In this document: positions 1 to 11,209 of the stretch, in pieces | Layout: every line of letters starts with the position of its first letter | Numbering within the stretch: the stretch's first letter is position 1 | Origin: Armillaria gallica | Taxonomy: Eukaryota; Basidiomycota; Agaricomycetes; Agaricales; Physalacriaceae | DNA length: 64,000 bases | Direction of reading: 5' to 3' | NCBI GenBank assembly: GCA_037576215.1 | Contig: JBANDB010000021.1 | Span: 1-64,000 of the forward strand | Position numbers and translations under genes: made by a program | The notes under the pieces: model-generated | The model's database searches: none | Told to the model about the DNA's origin: nothing | The model's input: the letters and a program-made list of their open reading frames with translations, nothing else

Positions 1-440
1 GGTCTGTCCGTAGTGCGTATCCAAACCTTTTTTCTCTCTTCAATGATTTCAAAACAAGATTCTGATTTAATGCGCTTTACCCGGCTTGACGATGTCGTTT
101 ATACTCCTCTGAGACTTTTATCATCCCTATCCAGTGATCACTGTTCGTTTTCAAAGGCAACCGTGGCTCTCGCTCTGAGCAGAATGGACATAGCCATTAT
201 GGCCTTTCGACTTACAGTTTGCAGTGAATTATTGCTCTTTTCAGGGGTGGTCTCATATAAACTGGAGGAAATTGAGCTGAACGCCGTCTTCGATATGTGA
301 ATGACTGTCGGCAATGGTCTTACTTACCCTTGGGGGCACTCCGGCGCGACATCTCCCATACAGTCGATCCTAGAGTTCATATGTTGGGTCCCCTACGGCG
401 TGCGACTCATGATCTGGGGTGTCGGGGGCTCGGTCCGAAC
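1..440 (+). repeat. Partial third copy of the secreted-protein upstream region
   Basis: This stretch resembles the region upstream of the two secreted-protein genes (about 3180-4000 and 13175-14130). Shared stretches include the block near 50-80 (13220-13250 in the other copy), the GGACATAGCCA stretch near 185, and CATACAGTCGATCCT near 360. The similarity fades before any matching coding sequence, so the gene is missing here. It is a truncated member of the duplication, cut on the left by the window edge. From 440 to 660 I see nothing except the 3' flank of the minus-strand HET gene. Confidence 0.7.
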
Positions 441-662
441 TTTCATTAAGAAATAGACGCGTCGTCCAGGGTCTTGTGTGTCAGTGAACGTCAATGGAGG
501 TTGAAGAGCTTACAAGGGAGGGAGGAAAATTGCGTAATCACCCATGTTTATCTCGGTCAAAGTCACATAAATAGAAATTGAGGATGTTCATGGAGGTAGG
601 GGAATATATTTATATAATGAATTAAATCTTCCTCGAATGATAGACAGAGGTTCAGCTTCATG

Positions 663-2246
663 TTAGATTATCTTGATACACTGGGACCTGCCATTCAGCC
701 ACGCGATAACAATGGGCTCACGCAAGTCAGCCGAAAACCAACCAACACGGCGAAATACAGGGTAGCCTGGGTCGTTGTTTTGTTGTATATTTGTCGTTTG
801 GTTGATCGCTGGAACGAGAACAAGACCGTATACACATTCAGAGTCTTGGCACATGAGGGCGAGGTACACATTGCCAATCCCTTCTGAGACCGGTTCGATG
901 GCGTCCCTTTCCACATATCCTACTCCACGTGGATCATACTCCCATAGCTCCGTCCACTGGGGAACGTCAGTCGGTCCACACGCTACATTGAAGAAGATGC
1001 CCGACCCCTCTACACCGACCTCCCACACAGCTGGCTGTATAACCGCTTCGAGTGTGAGATAACCACCCACAACCTCGCCGAAGGGGTGATCCAGTCGAGC
1101 TGGGGTCACATCACAGTGGATGATTGTGCACAAGACGTCTGTACACACTTGATTGTCACAAACACTATCTATTGAAGCCCAGCTCCACGAGGGAGCACGG
1201 TAGACATCCGATCTGCCGCAGGAGTCGTTAATGTGAGGAATATGCCATAGTAAGCTACCAGGAAGTTGGTGCTCCCACAGGCCAGCGAAGTATCTGCTTT
1301 GTGGCCAGAAGAACTGGAAATGCTTGGCGATACCTGAGATAACAATGAGGCGATCTCTCAGCTTGGTGAGGTTGCGTTGGGTGTAAAGGGTTACGATGTT
1401 GTACCAGGCCTCTCCCGTCTTGAGGTTGCCATCGGGAATAGCTGAGGCAGGGGGGGAGATATAGATGGGAATACGGGGGATCTCTTCAGTAGCACGCAGC
1501 GGGATGAAGTTGGGGGCTCCGTTCACGTTATCATGGACGGTGTAGCACTCGTACAGCAGGGTGTGTTTCGCGTAGATCAATCTTCGCGGTGACAATACCC
1601 GTTCTTCTAGGCCCCATGCACGACTGTCAACAGGCTCCGAGAAGGGAAGCCGGCGATGTCCCATTACTAGGCGCATAGTCCCAATGTTGCCATCGGGACA
1701 GCGGAATGGGAGCAAGCGCTCGCTGCCAAAGGAGTTTGCGACAGTTGGGCGGCGATTGTGTAAGAATCCATCGCTGACCTTGCTAGCGCAGGCTGCAATG
1801 ATAGTAATGTAGGAGTCATGAAATATGTGTCGTATCCGTGCGATTTCTCGCGCCTTGTCGTCCTTCGAATCCTGGAGGATGCAGAAGGAGTCCACCCAGA
1901 GATAGCGAAAACCGAGTTTACGAGTCACTGTGATGGCGTCCATGATAGTTTTTGGGATACGTTTCAACGGCATGCCTTGAGTGTACAATTCCAAGTTCTT
2001 GATTGTTGTACGGTGCGGCTGTTTCTCACCCCATACATAGCTCAACGCTACGTAATGATCCTCAGCACCATTGCTGATAAAAAGACGGGGATGACCCGGA
2101 TCTGAGCAATCTATCACTCGAGTTGGCAAGCGACCACGCTGCACTGGGACGCAATGTTCGTGGAGAGAACACCCGAAGATACGTTTCTTGATCATATCAT
2201 AGGCCAAGGTTGAATTAACGTCCGAGGAAGCATCTTGCAGCAGCAT
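663..2246 (-). CDS. HET-domain (heterokaryon incompatibility) protein
   Basis: A single open frame of 527 codons. The three conserved blocks of the fungal HET domain are visible in order: YVALSYVWG at about residues 65-73; a block ending in GFRYLWVDSFCILQDS at about 101-127; and RIRHIFHDSYITIIAACA at about 137-155. A later stretch near 215-235 (RAWGLEERVLSPRRLIY) is also typical of the family. HET proteins trigger programmed cell death on non-self recognition after hyphal fusion; expanded families in mushrooms often have no known role, and the domain alone does not prove incompatibility function. The start at 2246 is the first ATG of the frame, but a short upstream exon is possible because a branch-like stretch and a CTCTAG acceptor lie just before it. 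No intron is needed inside the frame. The C-terminal half has no domain I recognise. Confidence 0.85.
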   Translation of the reverse strand: MLLQDASSDVNSTLAYDMIKKRIFGCSLHEHCVPVQRGRLPTRVIDCSDPGHPRLFISNGAEDHYVALSYVWGEKQPHRTTIKNLELYTQGMPLKRIPKTIMDAITVTRKLGFRYLWVDSFCILQDSKDDKAREIARIRHIFHDSYITIIAACASKVSDGFLHNRRPTVANSFGSERLLPFRCPDGNIGTMRLVMGHRRLPFSEPVDSRAWGLEERVLSPRRLIYAKHTLLYECYTVHDNVNGAPNFIPLRATEEIPRIPIYISPPASAIPDGNLKTGEAWYNIVTLYTQRNLTKLRDRLIVISGIAKHFQFFWPQSRYFAGLWEHQLPGSLLWHIPHINDSCGRSDVYRAPSWSWASIDSVCDNQVCTDVLCTIIHCDVTPARLDHPFGEVVGGYLTLEAVIQPAVWEVGVEGSGIFFNVACGPTDVPQWTELWEYDPRGVGYVERDAIEPVSEGIGNVYLALMCQDSECVYGLVLVPAINQTTNIQQNNDPGYPVFRRVGWFSADLREPIVIAWLNGRSQCIKII

Positions 2247-3050
2247 CGTCTAGAGAGTTATCAGCTTTATTCACGACATATGGCTATTATCATAATTACC
2301 TTCAGTAGCATATATCGCGCTGTCGTAACCGTGGTTTCCTATCCAAATCGAAAGCGTCATGGCCCCTCGACTTTGGTGGAATCTCACTTTTACTTGATGC
2401 TTTATACTTTGGCGTAGACGGTATTTATCTTCGATCGACTCGCAGATCAGTCTGCACCACTCGCACCGGTGCCGGGAGTTGAGTAATTGTCAGCGTTGCT
2501 TCTGCGTCCATCAGTAAGGACGTCAGGATTGTACGAGAATGCAGCTAATCCATCATGAGGCAGCGAAAATTGAGCCATCCAGGCTTTCTGGAATGAATCT
2601 GGAGAAAATAATGTCCTCCAACAGGTCTCGCACACCAGCTTCCTTATTTCAGGCGGGACATGTTCAAGATCCATAGCTGGAGAACCGATAACAGCATTGG
2701 CCAGGTCAGGGGATTCGACACGGCCGGTAACTCGCGAGCCAGACGATGTAGGTGGGAGGAGGGACGTTGGAAGTATACGACAGAGTCGTAACATTGAGTT
2801 CGTGTAACTACAAGGACGGGCGCTGAATGCTTTTTCCAGTGTTGCGCCGCACGTGACCTCCGGTCCGACATTGCCGTTGTCGAGATTACCCGGGTTGCTG
2901 TGCTGTCACGGTTCCCGCTGTTGCCATCCCTGCGACTCTTTGTCAAGCCTTGACCCGCCTGCTGGACTCATGACTACACCTTGCACTCCAATTCCAGTGG
3001 CCAATGCTATCCCATCTTCAGAGCCGAACGGTTGTCAATCAAAGGTCGCA
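2247..3050. other. Intergenic stretch with weak open frames only
   Basis: Short overlapping frames occur on both strands (for example 2447-2794 minus, 115 codons). None shows a recognisable domain, a signal peptide or a paralogue in the window, so I do not call a gene. Confidence 0.4.
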
Positions 3051-3610
3051 TAGATTTAGAAATTAGGATTGCCTATTCTCCTACAGAGAACTAGCCGGGT
3101 CGAAGGTGCGCACTCCGGATCGCTCGTCACAGATGCTTTTCTTCGAAGCATTGTTGAATTTATACGGCTCCGACGGTCTGTACGAATCCATTTCCTCTCT
3201 TAACTGATTCAAAACAAAACCTGATGCCTCGGATCTCGCTCTAGGCAGAGCCAGATGTCATAGACGTAGCCGCCTAAATTCCCAAGCTCTATCCTGCACT
3301 ATAAAACGATGACCATGGTGCGTGCGGCTCTTACCCCTTGTCCCTTCCAATAATAGGTATGACCCGAGTCACGGATTCGACGATATTCCAGTATTAAGTA
3401 TACCTCTGGAATGCAGGATCCTTTCTTACTGTCCTATTCTCAGACGGTCAAGTCGCCACTGTTTAGTACTACGTCTAATTTCCGTACGCTTCGGAACCCA
3501 AGAAACAAGCCTGTGCGTATTGAACGACACGAGACCGGTGTTCTGCATATTCCACCTACATGAAACTTATACTGGAACCTGAGCGGTTCCTAGGTTTACC
3601 GAGACTGACG

Positions 3611-3643
3611 ACATCCTACGTTCTACGTTCTACGTTCTACGTT
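3611..3643 (+). repeat. Short tandem repeat, unit CTACGTT
   Basis: Four perfect or near-perfect 7-bp units in a row. The equivalent position in the copy near 13.73 kb has a single unit (CATCCTATGCTC), so the array expanded after duplication. Confidence 0.85.
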
Positions 3644-4060
3644 CTTATGGACTTGTCATCTCCTTTTGCCTTCGTCAAACTTGTGCACCTATGGATATGC
3701 TATTTTAAGAGATGATCACTTTGAACCTGAAGAACCGCACTCTTTCAATTCTGACTTACTGAGTACGACCTAATAGTGCTTGCTAGCCTTGACGGCGACG
3801 GAGAATTTTGTCTTACATTTTTCAGTGACTAGAATAGGCAGCAACCCATATAAGCCAAGAAGGACGGCGCGTTCGGTATGTATCAACCGTGCTGAGCGGC
3901 AGATGACTGCCGCTCACGGTCTTACTTACCCTTGGAGTGGCTCCGACGCGACATCTCCCTTACAATCGATTCACCGTTCCCTCTCTTGTGGCCCTCGCCG
4001 ATTCAGTACAGCCTCACTCCCCATGGGCGCCAAGATCCTGTCAGCTGGTCGCAAAAGCAC

Positions 4061-4066
4061 TATAAA
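4061..4066 (+). promoter_or_regulatory. TATA box of the 4166 gene
   Basis: TATAAA 100 bp before the ATG. The paralogue has TATAAAA at 14225, 94 bp before its ATG, within an otherwise diverged promoter. Conservation of element and spacing supports function. Confidence 0.65.
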
Positions 4067-4165
4067 GCTGACTTCTCTTCGTTTTCATATCTCATCACCT
4101 TCTAGTTCTACTTGTAGGCTTCTGATCCTCTAACTGGTCATTTCCATCTTCCCAACACTGTTCCA

Positions 4166-4795
4166 ATGCCTTCTTCGAAGAACCTGCTCTTCTTCTCTGC
4201 TCTCTTACTCACCGCCGCTACCGCGTCGCCCTTGACCGCCCGGAGCACCTGTAACCCTAACTTTGAGGGTGCTTCGCTCACTGTGTCCGGCGCACCCTAT
4301 GGCGTACTCTCGTGGTCGGCCAACCCAGTTGCTGGCACACCCGTTGTTGCTAGCACTTCGCCCTCGAAGTTCTTCTTCCAGCAGAACGGGGACCCCGATG
4401 TCACCTACACCATTAAGTACGCGCTTTCACCCTTGTTCCAGAGCGTCACTGACGAGAATTTACAGGACCGCGGCTGACAACAATTTTGCAGTCGAACTCA
4501 ATGGTGGGAGACTGGTCATGGACAACGTCGACTGGTCGGGTAGCAATGTGTACGCTTTCATCTCGTCTTTTGCTCATTTCCATAACCGACTGACTCGGTA
4601 TACAGGAATCAGAAATGGAAAGTCGAATGCACGACTTGTGCTACGAACATCTCCCAGCAGAAGGGCGTCGTCGCTTCAGGATGTACTATCTCTTCTGCCA
4701 ACACCGACACCAGCGGCTTTTGTGTCAGGGAGACTGGGCCTGGCCGTCAGTTGGATTTGGCTATTTGCAGTCAGCAGTTTAATTTCTCGGTCTGA
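4166..4795 (+). CDS. Small secreted protein, copy A (three exons)
   Basis: Exons read 4166-4416, 4466-4549 and 4606-4795, giving 174 aa. Both introns (49 and 56 nt) are GT-AG and sit at identical codon positions in the paralogue at 14325, which fixes the junctions. The N-terminus is a signal peptide (hydrophobic core LLFFSALLLTAATA, residues about 7-20), then ASPLTAR before the mature STCNPNFEG. The mature part has a conserved QKW triplet next to a CTTC cysteine pair, plus further cysteines near the C-terminus. A QxW triplet in a protein of this size recalls ricin-B-type beta-trefoil folds, but only one clear repeat is visible, so that is a guess. It is probably an extracellular protein; substrate and function are unknown. 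Confidence 0.8.
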
Positions 4796-4974
4796 AGAAT
4801 GACCGAAGGATTTGATTCTATGGAAGTGATTGTCTCCAAATACTTTGTTGAGATTCAATGAATTTATAGTAGTGTTATGCATGCGTAATCAAGCAGTATT
4901 TAACCAGAGCCGATAATTTGGCCGTCACCGTCATCCGATACACTTTGTAGGATAGGACGCCGCCGCAGAAACAA

Positions 4975-5040
4975 TCCGACCCGGCCGTTCCTGATTGGGA
5001 CCTTGTGCCGGTACACACACCACATCACACCAGTCACCAC
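4975..5040 (+). repeat. Short dispersed repeat, shared with 55482-55550
   Basis: A block of about 45 bp (GGCCGTTCCTGATTGGGACC...GGTACACACACCACA) is near-identical at 55.48 kb, followed in both places by CA/CAC-rich simple sequence. No coding sense. The rest of 4796-5300 shows nothing I can name. Confidence 0.7.
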
Positions 5041-5322
5041 CCAAAAGAGGCCATCACCGCTCGGCGTTTTCAAATTCAGTATGTAGATATACGGGCCGCT
5101 CGCCGATAATACACTGCGATCGGTACACGGAGAAAAGAAGAGTGAAGAATAACATTCTGTGTCTGACTGCTAGACCCTAGTCTTGTTCAGAGACCAGGCC
5201 ATACGCTTCAAGAAGGTACGCTGGCGTCTTGGTATGTACACGTAGACCCCATTGCAGTTGTATCGATGACTTGTAGGTGCCATGCCAGCACAGATACAAA
5301 TCCTTGCAGCCTCGATGGTCGT

Positions 5323-5574
5323 TCACCGCTCACCCAATCGCGTTAAGGAAACGAGAGAGGACATTATGCGCGTGCCGCTCGAGATGTTCAAGGCAGGCCA
5401 ACACTGCCCGCAACGGACTGCGAAGTGAGTAACTAGATCTGGAAGGTCGTCTAGGATGCCGATCCGAGTGGACCAGAACCCAGGGATTTTCTTTATGGAG
5501 TGGAGAAGATGTTCGAGTCCGTATGATCCGTGTAGCTCGGTAACGAGTTCAATTTTTGTGAGATTTTTTTTCAA
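5323..5574 (-). pseudogene. Fragment resembling the C-terminal part of an F-box-like protein
   Basis: An 83-codon frame with the stretch ILDDLPDLVTHFAV, which resembles the leucine-rich region downstream of the F-box in mushroom F-box-like proteins (usual form: leucine, proline, then a THFA-like segment). No F-box or N-terminal part is found upstream on this strand, so it is a fragment or one exon of a decayed gene. It lies just beyond the 3' end of the terpene synthase and is transcribed in the same direction. Identification is tentative. Confidence 0.35.
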
Positions 5575-5760
5575 ACGATGGCGTTAGCTCGTCCCTTTAT
5601 ACAGCGTCAACGATTGGTCCAAACGAAAAGCAAATATGGATGCGTCGCATTCAATTCTACGCAATTTGGCACGAACTACTTATTACTATTCTAGTAATCA
5701 TAAAATAATATCAGAAGACGTACAAGAGTGCATGAAGTGGCAAGATGATATAGTCAACAA

Positions 5761-7075
5761 CTAAAGAGATTGATGTGCGTGTACGAGAAGCGGCTCGCCC
5801 GCCGAAAGCTGTTTGGGCATGAGAGTGACCATCCTATGTTGTTGGATGGCTCTGCCATTGGACCCAAAGTACCGCTCACTTTCGAAACTCCAACATTCAT
5901 TACCACGGACCCAGTTTGCGATTCCATGCAGGTAGAAGGATGCAATAGCGTCGATCTCTGGTCCCCATGATGGTATCTCCGTCCACAACATTAGAAACTT
6001 GTTCCTTGTCGACCGATAGAGATTTTCCACCCATAAAAGTGCGGCATGAAGGTCGCATTTTAGCTCGTTCATGACACAAACAATGATGTTATGGGGATAC
6101 TCTTCCAATGCCTGCTCCTTATTATACGAAGTAAGGTCCTGAGAAATGTGAGCATTACAGTCGAAAGACCCTAACTTAGACAAGCCTTACATTATCCAGG
6201 ATTATCATGTCCCGAGACAATCTGTGCAGAGCAACAACAGTTGGATGGTAGAACACCTCATCGGGAAGGTCGTATCCCAGCTCTAGCATTGAATATGACG
6301 GGTCGATTCCGGCGGTGAGACGACGAACATCGAGATAATCGTCAATGCTCCGAATATGACGATTCTGACGATCCTTTGCTTGTTGGACGACAGAGTCCAT
6401 ATATGTTCTAAAGCTTTCAACAAAGCGCCTCTGAGAGGTACTACTCGCCGACTTGACGCCAAGTGCCCAAAACCTGCCAGCGAAGAAGTTAGAATGAGCC
6501 GGACTTGAAAGGAAAGAACCTTACTCCTGTGCAACCTGCCCAAGGACTACCTCGTCGCTAGGTCGTGGTTTAATCGGGTCTCTGATTGCATCCATCATAA
6601 TGTCTGCATATTGTTGGACAGTTTCAGGAAGAGCATTGTCGGTGTACTCGTCTATCACGAAAAATAGGTTCATCGAGTCGCATATGGTGCGAAGATGTTC
6701 TAGTCCAACGGAATCACTACAGTGACATGCAGAGGCAGAAAAACCATTTCAGTACCTTTGGTTGCTGTTGGGTATGCCAGCGCAGCCAATAAACCTTGGA
6801 AAATGTTAGTACTGTCCCCAGCTAGAGGGAATGCGCCGCACTGAAATCGCAGATATCAAATGCACTGAAAAGCACCGATCAATAAAAAGCTGCAAAGTAG
6901 TACAACCGAGATCCTACTGTTGAGACTTCGGTCCAAAGGCTTTGAAGGAGCGAAACCACGCTCCCGATGCAGCCTTGACTTCCTCATAATGAGGATTGAT
7001 CCTACGAGACCACGGCCAATAGGCCAAAGTGACCGGAAGGTGAATGACGGTGACTATCTCAGACTCCAAGCTCAT
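5761..7075 (-). CDS. Sesquiterpene synthase (class I terpene cyclase), six exons
   Basis: Spliced on the minus strand from exons 7075-6918, 6864-6842, 6794-6756, 6699-6525, 6473-6191 and 6138-5761, the frame is open for 351 aa, the usual length of basidiomycete sesquiterpene synthases. Visible hallmarks are [19 protein letters not shown] near the N-terminus; the acidic metal-binding motif DEYTD at residues 90-94; YLDVRR and [10 protein letters not shown] in the middle; the NSE motif NDLTSYNKE at 226-234, matching NDxxSxxKE; and the RY pair at 315-316. The enzyme should cyclise farnesyl diphosphate in the cytosol using three magnesium ions. The product cannot be told from sequence. All five introns are GT-AG and 37-53 nt apart from exon-sized gaps. 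No frameshift or stop is seen, so it looks functional. Confidence 0.88.
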
Positions 7076-7119
7076 ACTGGGGGGATGTTGATGTCTCTAC
7101 ACCACAGTGACATCTATGC

Positions 7120-7126
7120 TTTTATA
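7120..7126 (-). promoter_or_regulatory. TATA box of the terpene synthase
   Basis: TATAAAA on the minus strand about 45 bp upstream of the ATG at 7075. An in-frame stop lies between it and the ATG, supporting that start codon. Confidence 0.55.
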
Positions 7127-8048
7127 CATGTACCATTGCCGCATAGCATTTCGGGTAGGTGATATCTGCCAGAAGGAATAAGTCGCCCGATTCAAACCGA
7201 CCGCCAGTACTCCCGCGTATTGAAATCTTGGCCTGCAGAGATACAGAGATCTGTGTCGGGCGTCTGATATTTCAGGAGGAATGTGCCTTACTCGTCAATG
7301 GATCGGGATGCATTGAGTGATGCCGCATGGCAGTTACTTTGTACCGGACTGTAGACATTCCCTGTTTATTCAATTGGCTCTCACACTAGAGGGTCGCATG
7401 AAGGACCTGAAACCGAACTTGGATTCCTGAGTGGCAGTCAATGATGCTTATACCCAATGGTCATCGGGCGGGAAAGGAACTGAATTGAGTCTTCCAAACG
7501 TGAGGATAAGTATGCCCTTGGCGGCGGCAAAAACTACGGTGTTCAGTGTTTCAGCCAAGCAACATTTTAGTTCCAAGGAAACGCTCTGGACTATACCTTG
7601 ATTTATCTGGAGAACAAATGGACTAGTCTTTGAAATTTGAATGGGCGGAACGCGGCAGTGGTTTATGTTCTCAAGTCACTGACCTTTTGCAAGGCGGTTC
7701 CGGGCTGATATTACATTTCACAGATAAGCGAAATGTTCCTGGACAACGAGTGTACAAACTCACGCCGGGTTGGCCTCTAGAAAGGGAAGTAGACACAGTC
7801 CCCATTGAGCTAGAGGTTGGAGGTCTCCACGCAGCAGTGGCCCGCTACGTGGAATATGGTATGGGAGCATCGGCAACGAGCCACCCTGTTATGATGGAGG
7901 CGCCGCGCAGGGAGGGCAGAGAAACCTCTAGCGTGATATTTCTCTGGTATAATACAATTAAAGAGCACACCTAAGGGTGGCGTTAGACCTTGCTCAAAGA
8001 ATTTAAACAACACATACTGCGAGGAGAAGCTGTTGGGGGAATGTCCAG
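7127..8048. other. Intergenic stretch; one unassigned 114-codon frame
   Basis: A plus-strand frame at 7630-7974 begins MKFEWAERGSG and has no recognisable domain, signal peptide or paralogue here. It might be an exon of something unseen. Nothing else stands out. Confidence 0.3.
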
Positions 8049-8657
8049 CTAATACACCCGCGCACCGCTACGGCTAAGCGCAAACCTAGTAAATTTAACT
8101 TGTTCTTCAGTTACGTCTTCCCATTCATCTTTATCCTCAACCGAACGTAGTAGCTTCACATCAAGCCTGTCTCCTGCCCACGCGCCTCTCGTGATGTCTA
8201 CGTTCAACGCGCAAGATCCAGATTCCGACCAGCAGATATTTGCAAGCAGCACGTGGGAAATATCACCGCGATAGCGGGCCAATTCTTCCACCACCACGTC
8301 CCTTCGCACATAGACGTGCTTTGTCCAATTCCTCAGGACTGTCCCGCGCAATTCATATAGATCCCAAGAGGATATCTTGGTGTAAGTCTCGACTGCCAGC
8401 ATGTATAATGTCTTGCACTCGGAGATTTCATCAGGGAGGTCGTTGATTTCGACGACTTCTTCGGGTGTGAGGACATTTGGGGGACACTTTTGCATGTAGT
8501 CCCCGACGCACATGATACGGCAACCGTTCCAGGAGCCTGCCAGAAGGGAGACTACGGAGGCATACGATGTAGGCGCTCCGTAGAATTCTCCCAGTTTTCC
8601 CCAGCATCCGAGGTGCTCGCGTGTGTCGATATTGATAATATACCAGAATTGTCCCAT
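8049..8657 (-). CDS. Conserved fungal protein of unknown function
   Basis: A single-exon frame of 202 codons. The N-terminus, MGQFWYIINIDTREHLGCWGKLGEFY, has the form that I recall from a family of uncharacterised mushroom proteins (MGQYW, then an LGxWGKLGE segment), followed by a tryptophan-rich stretch and WNGCRIMCVGDY near residues 43-54. There is no signal peptide, membrane segment or catalytic motif that I can name. The ATG at 8657 is the natural start since the conserved segment begins immediately. It lies head-to-tail with the terpene synthase on the same strand, 1 kb upstream of it. Function unknown. Confidence 0.75.
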   Translation of the reverse strand: MGQFWYIINIDTREHLGCWGKLGEFYGAPTSYASVVSLLAGSWNGCRIMCVGDYMQKCPPNVLTPEEVVEINDLPDEISECKTLYMLAVETYTKISSWDLYELRGTVLRNWTKHVYVRRDVVVEELARYRGDISHVLLANICWSESGSCALNVDITRGAWAGDRLDVKLLRSVEDKDEWEDVTEEQVKFTRFALSRSGARVY

Positions 8658-9380
8658 TATTTAAATTGACTTAGAGAAGAAGAGAATGGATTCGTTGAAT
8701 CGCCTGCTGGGAACGGACCATGAGAGTTTGTTTAAATAGAATAATGAAGCATACTCCGAGAATGTTCAGTGCTTGAGTTGGTGATATCACGCAGGTTTTC
8801 CCGGCCTGCCAACCTGTTTTCAACCTTTTGCGAAAGTTTTGCGGTAAAGGAGGCGATGATGACAAATCCCCACCCCTAATCGGCCTTCCCGAACTGATTT
8901 TGAAATTCAAATTGATTTGATTTTCCTCTTCTGCTTCGTACCACCGTCATCATGCCTATATTTCATCCAGCTTACCGTTACTCCTGGGACGCTTGTCTAA
9001 AACATAAAAATCTCTCGCGACGAGAACCTTGTCACGTTTTAGGATCCAACTGGTCAAGGACTCACCGCGACATGCTAGACTGCTAGAAAACAATTGAATG
9101 AGGCAAGGATTTCGGAGAGAAATTGTCGAGATATAGGTAAGCTGTATGCTCACTATTTCCCTCTCTGACATTAATCATCGCCCAATCAGCCTTGTCGTGT
9201 GTGGCTTTACTTGCATGGACAACGGGCCAAAGGTGCACGACTGCTAGCCCCAGATTGTTCGTCACCTTGGCCGTTGTTGATTCCTGCATGTCTGCAGTCG
9301 CCGGTCCCAATAACACTTACAGTAGAATCAAAAGACATTAGCAAATCGCACCTACTGGAAAGGAGTCGACGCGTTATCCA
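8658..9380. other. Intergenic, nothing identified
   Basis: Only short shadow frames occur. No repeat shared with the rest of the window was noticed. Confidence 0.4.
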
Positions 9381-9389
9381 AAAATGGCA

Positions 9390-9985
9390 GTGAGACTTTC
9401 CAAATCCAACACGACAATTATCTTTTCTTCACCTACCACTATCACTATCCACAAACTACCTCATGCTAGCCAATCAAAAATGATTTCTTCTCTGGAGATA
9501 AACCTCGCCATGCGTCGTGCCTTCACGAATCTCTACCAGAAACGAGAAACAAAAGCCGAAACAGCAGCGTATGAAGGAGAAACTGTGAAGAGTCAAGTCT
9601 CCAGCCGGACGAGTAGGCAGCAACACCGTTTTTACTCCTAAAGATTCTCATCTCTCCAACAGTGGCGGCGGCAAAAAGTCGCTTTCACCAAGAGAAAAAG
9701 GAACCCACCGCTGGTATGCACGCCCGACTCCTTCAACGGCATTTTTGACCAATCACATTTTGTAATCCAGGCCGAGCGCCTTCCCCAGAAACTGGTTATA
9801 GATACGGTTGGAACCAAGAAGCTCTGGCAACGCGTGCGTTTTTTTTCTCTCCCCAGGGCATCTCGCTGATTTCCTCCAGTTCGCTACTCTACCTCAACCG
9901 TCAGGATGGGGTTGTAAACATATTATCTGTACGTTCTTGTGTTTGCTCTTCATTCTCTTGTCTGACACATAGACAGTTCTTATAC
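9390..9985 (+). repeat. Dispersed repeat R1, copy 1
   Basis: About 0.6 kb that recurs inverted at about 21190-21600 and 26400-26810. Shared blocks include ACCAGAAACGAGAAACAAAAGCC near 9535, the GGCGGCGGCAAAAA region near 9663, CACCGCTGGTATGCACGC near 9707, and CAGTTCGCTACTCTACCTCAACCG near 9878. The copies differ by many substitutions and indels and share no open frame, so this looks like an old non-autonomous mobile element or remnant. I could not define terminal repeats. Confidence 0.65.
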
Positions 9986-10094
9986 ATATACATGTCTATC
10001 AGGCTTCGCTGTTTAATGCTATGAATATCTTGGGAAACTGTTTATTATGTGATCATTGGTATTCTCAAACAAACAGTAGTATTCTTTTCGCCAC

Positions 10095-10555
10095 AGGTAC
10101 CAACCAGTCCTATCGCTTCTGACCTTCCTACTTACTACAAGAACAATTCCGTCTTACTGAAGGAGGCGAAGGAGCGGCCCCCGGTGTTCTCTCAAATGCT
10201 CGAGGAAATCCGAAAGGTGTAGACCTTCTTCATGTTCTTCTGCACAAACATTGACACCAATATACACCAGAAACAGACGAGCACTCATTCACGCGACAAA
10301 GATGATACGTTCCTTGATACAGAGAACACAGCGGTGAGGTAGCCGCTTGAACAAGGGAGTTTCATCTGATATTCTTAGATGATCCCCGCATCGGCATCGG
10401 CTCGGACACCATAAGTTTTTCCGGGAGCTGAGGTGGCTGCGGTATGAGTTATATCTAGTTAGTGGACATACATCAGTGCTGATTTTGCCTTAGACCCACC
10501 TCCCAGAATTATCGGAGCTTACTAACTGGAAGAAGCTTCCTGATTGATTCATCAG
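10095..10555 (+). pseudogene. Possible gene remnant with short exons
   Basis: Plausible peptide pieces are bounded by splice-like signals: an acceptor CCACAG, then a frame through SDLPTYYKNNSVLLKEAKE and ending in EEIRK before GTGTAG; then a short piece after CACCAG at about 10270; and a last piece THLPELSELTNWKKLPD ending in a stop near 10545. I do not recognise the protein and see no start exon, so this is either a fragment or an unresolved multi-exon gene. From 10555 to 11165 nothing else is identified. Confidence 0.3.
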
Positions 10556-11165
10556 CATGCTTTGCTTCTTTGCCAAGTCGCCATATACTGAGCACTCAGT
10601 CTCTACGGAAAGTCGATAGCAAGGCGAGGCATGATTTCAGGTAATGTTGATTTGCTTCTTCTGCCGCCACTCATCCCTTTCTTTTTGTACGCAGTATATG
10701 TATTCACTCTCTGGAGCTCACCGCGGGATGTGCTGACCCTGTGATGGTCTCAACTATGATGTATGTTACTTTCCATGAGTGGGCCACGACATGACTAAAA
10801 GTCTGGTATTCAGCGTGAACGCTTTACAGCAGCTTGCTTTGCCGGCGCACGGCTGTCCCCACAAATGACCGCGCGAGCTGCGATCACAATCTATTTCGGA
10901 CCCGTATGCGACGATAACGGAGTGTGCCAAAGTCCTATGCTCAAAAGCTGCGAAGCACAGACGACTCTCTGTTATCTCTCGCAATGTATCCAAACCATGG
11001 ATCTCCCTGCTGGCGATAACGACTCAATGGCTGTATGTAAAGCTATCCTTCACCCGGCTATTCTCGTGAGCACCTCAATATTGCCATGCCGTTATGGTCA
11101 CTATAAATATCTCCGTCTGCGTATACTCTCGGCATCCGAGAGCACATTTACCCCGCTTGATCACA

Positions 11166-11171
11166 TATAAA
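11166..11171 (+). promoter_or_regulatory. TATA box of the dehydrogenase gene
   Basis: TATAAA 44 bp before the ATG at 11210. Confidence 0.5.
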
Positions 11172-11209
11172 GCTCCGAACCGCAGACGAACCCTTCATCA
11201 TCCCCCACA

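Larger units (their letters stand above)
3050..4160 (+). repeat. Duplicated upstream region, copy 2
   Basis: This region upstream of the secreted-protein gene at 4166 is a diverged duplicate of about 13040-14320; part of it is also present at 1-440. Conserved landmarks include the stretch around 3340-3420 (compare 13450-13540), the run around 3450-3560 (compare 13560-13660), and GATGACTGCCGC...GGTCTTACTT near 3903 and 14062. The conservation reaches the TATA box and start codon, so promoter and gene were copied as one unit of roughly 1.7 kb. It also contains the ACGTTCT tandem repeat listed separately. Confidence 0.75.
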
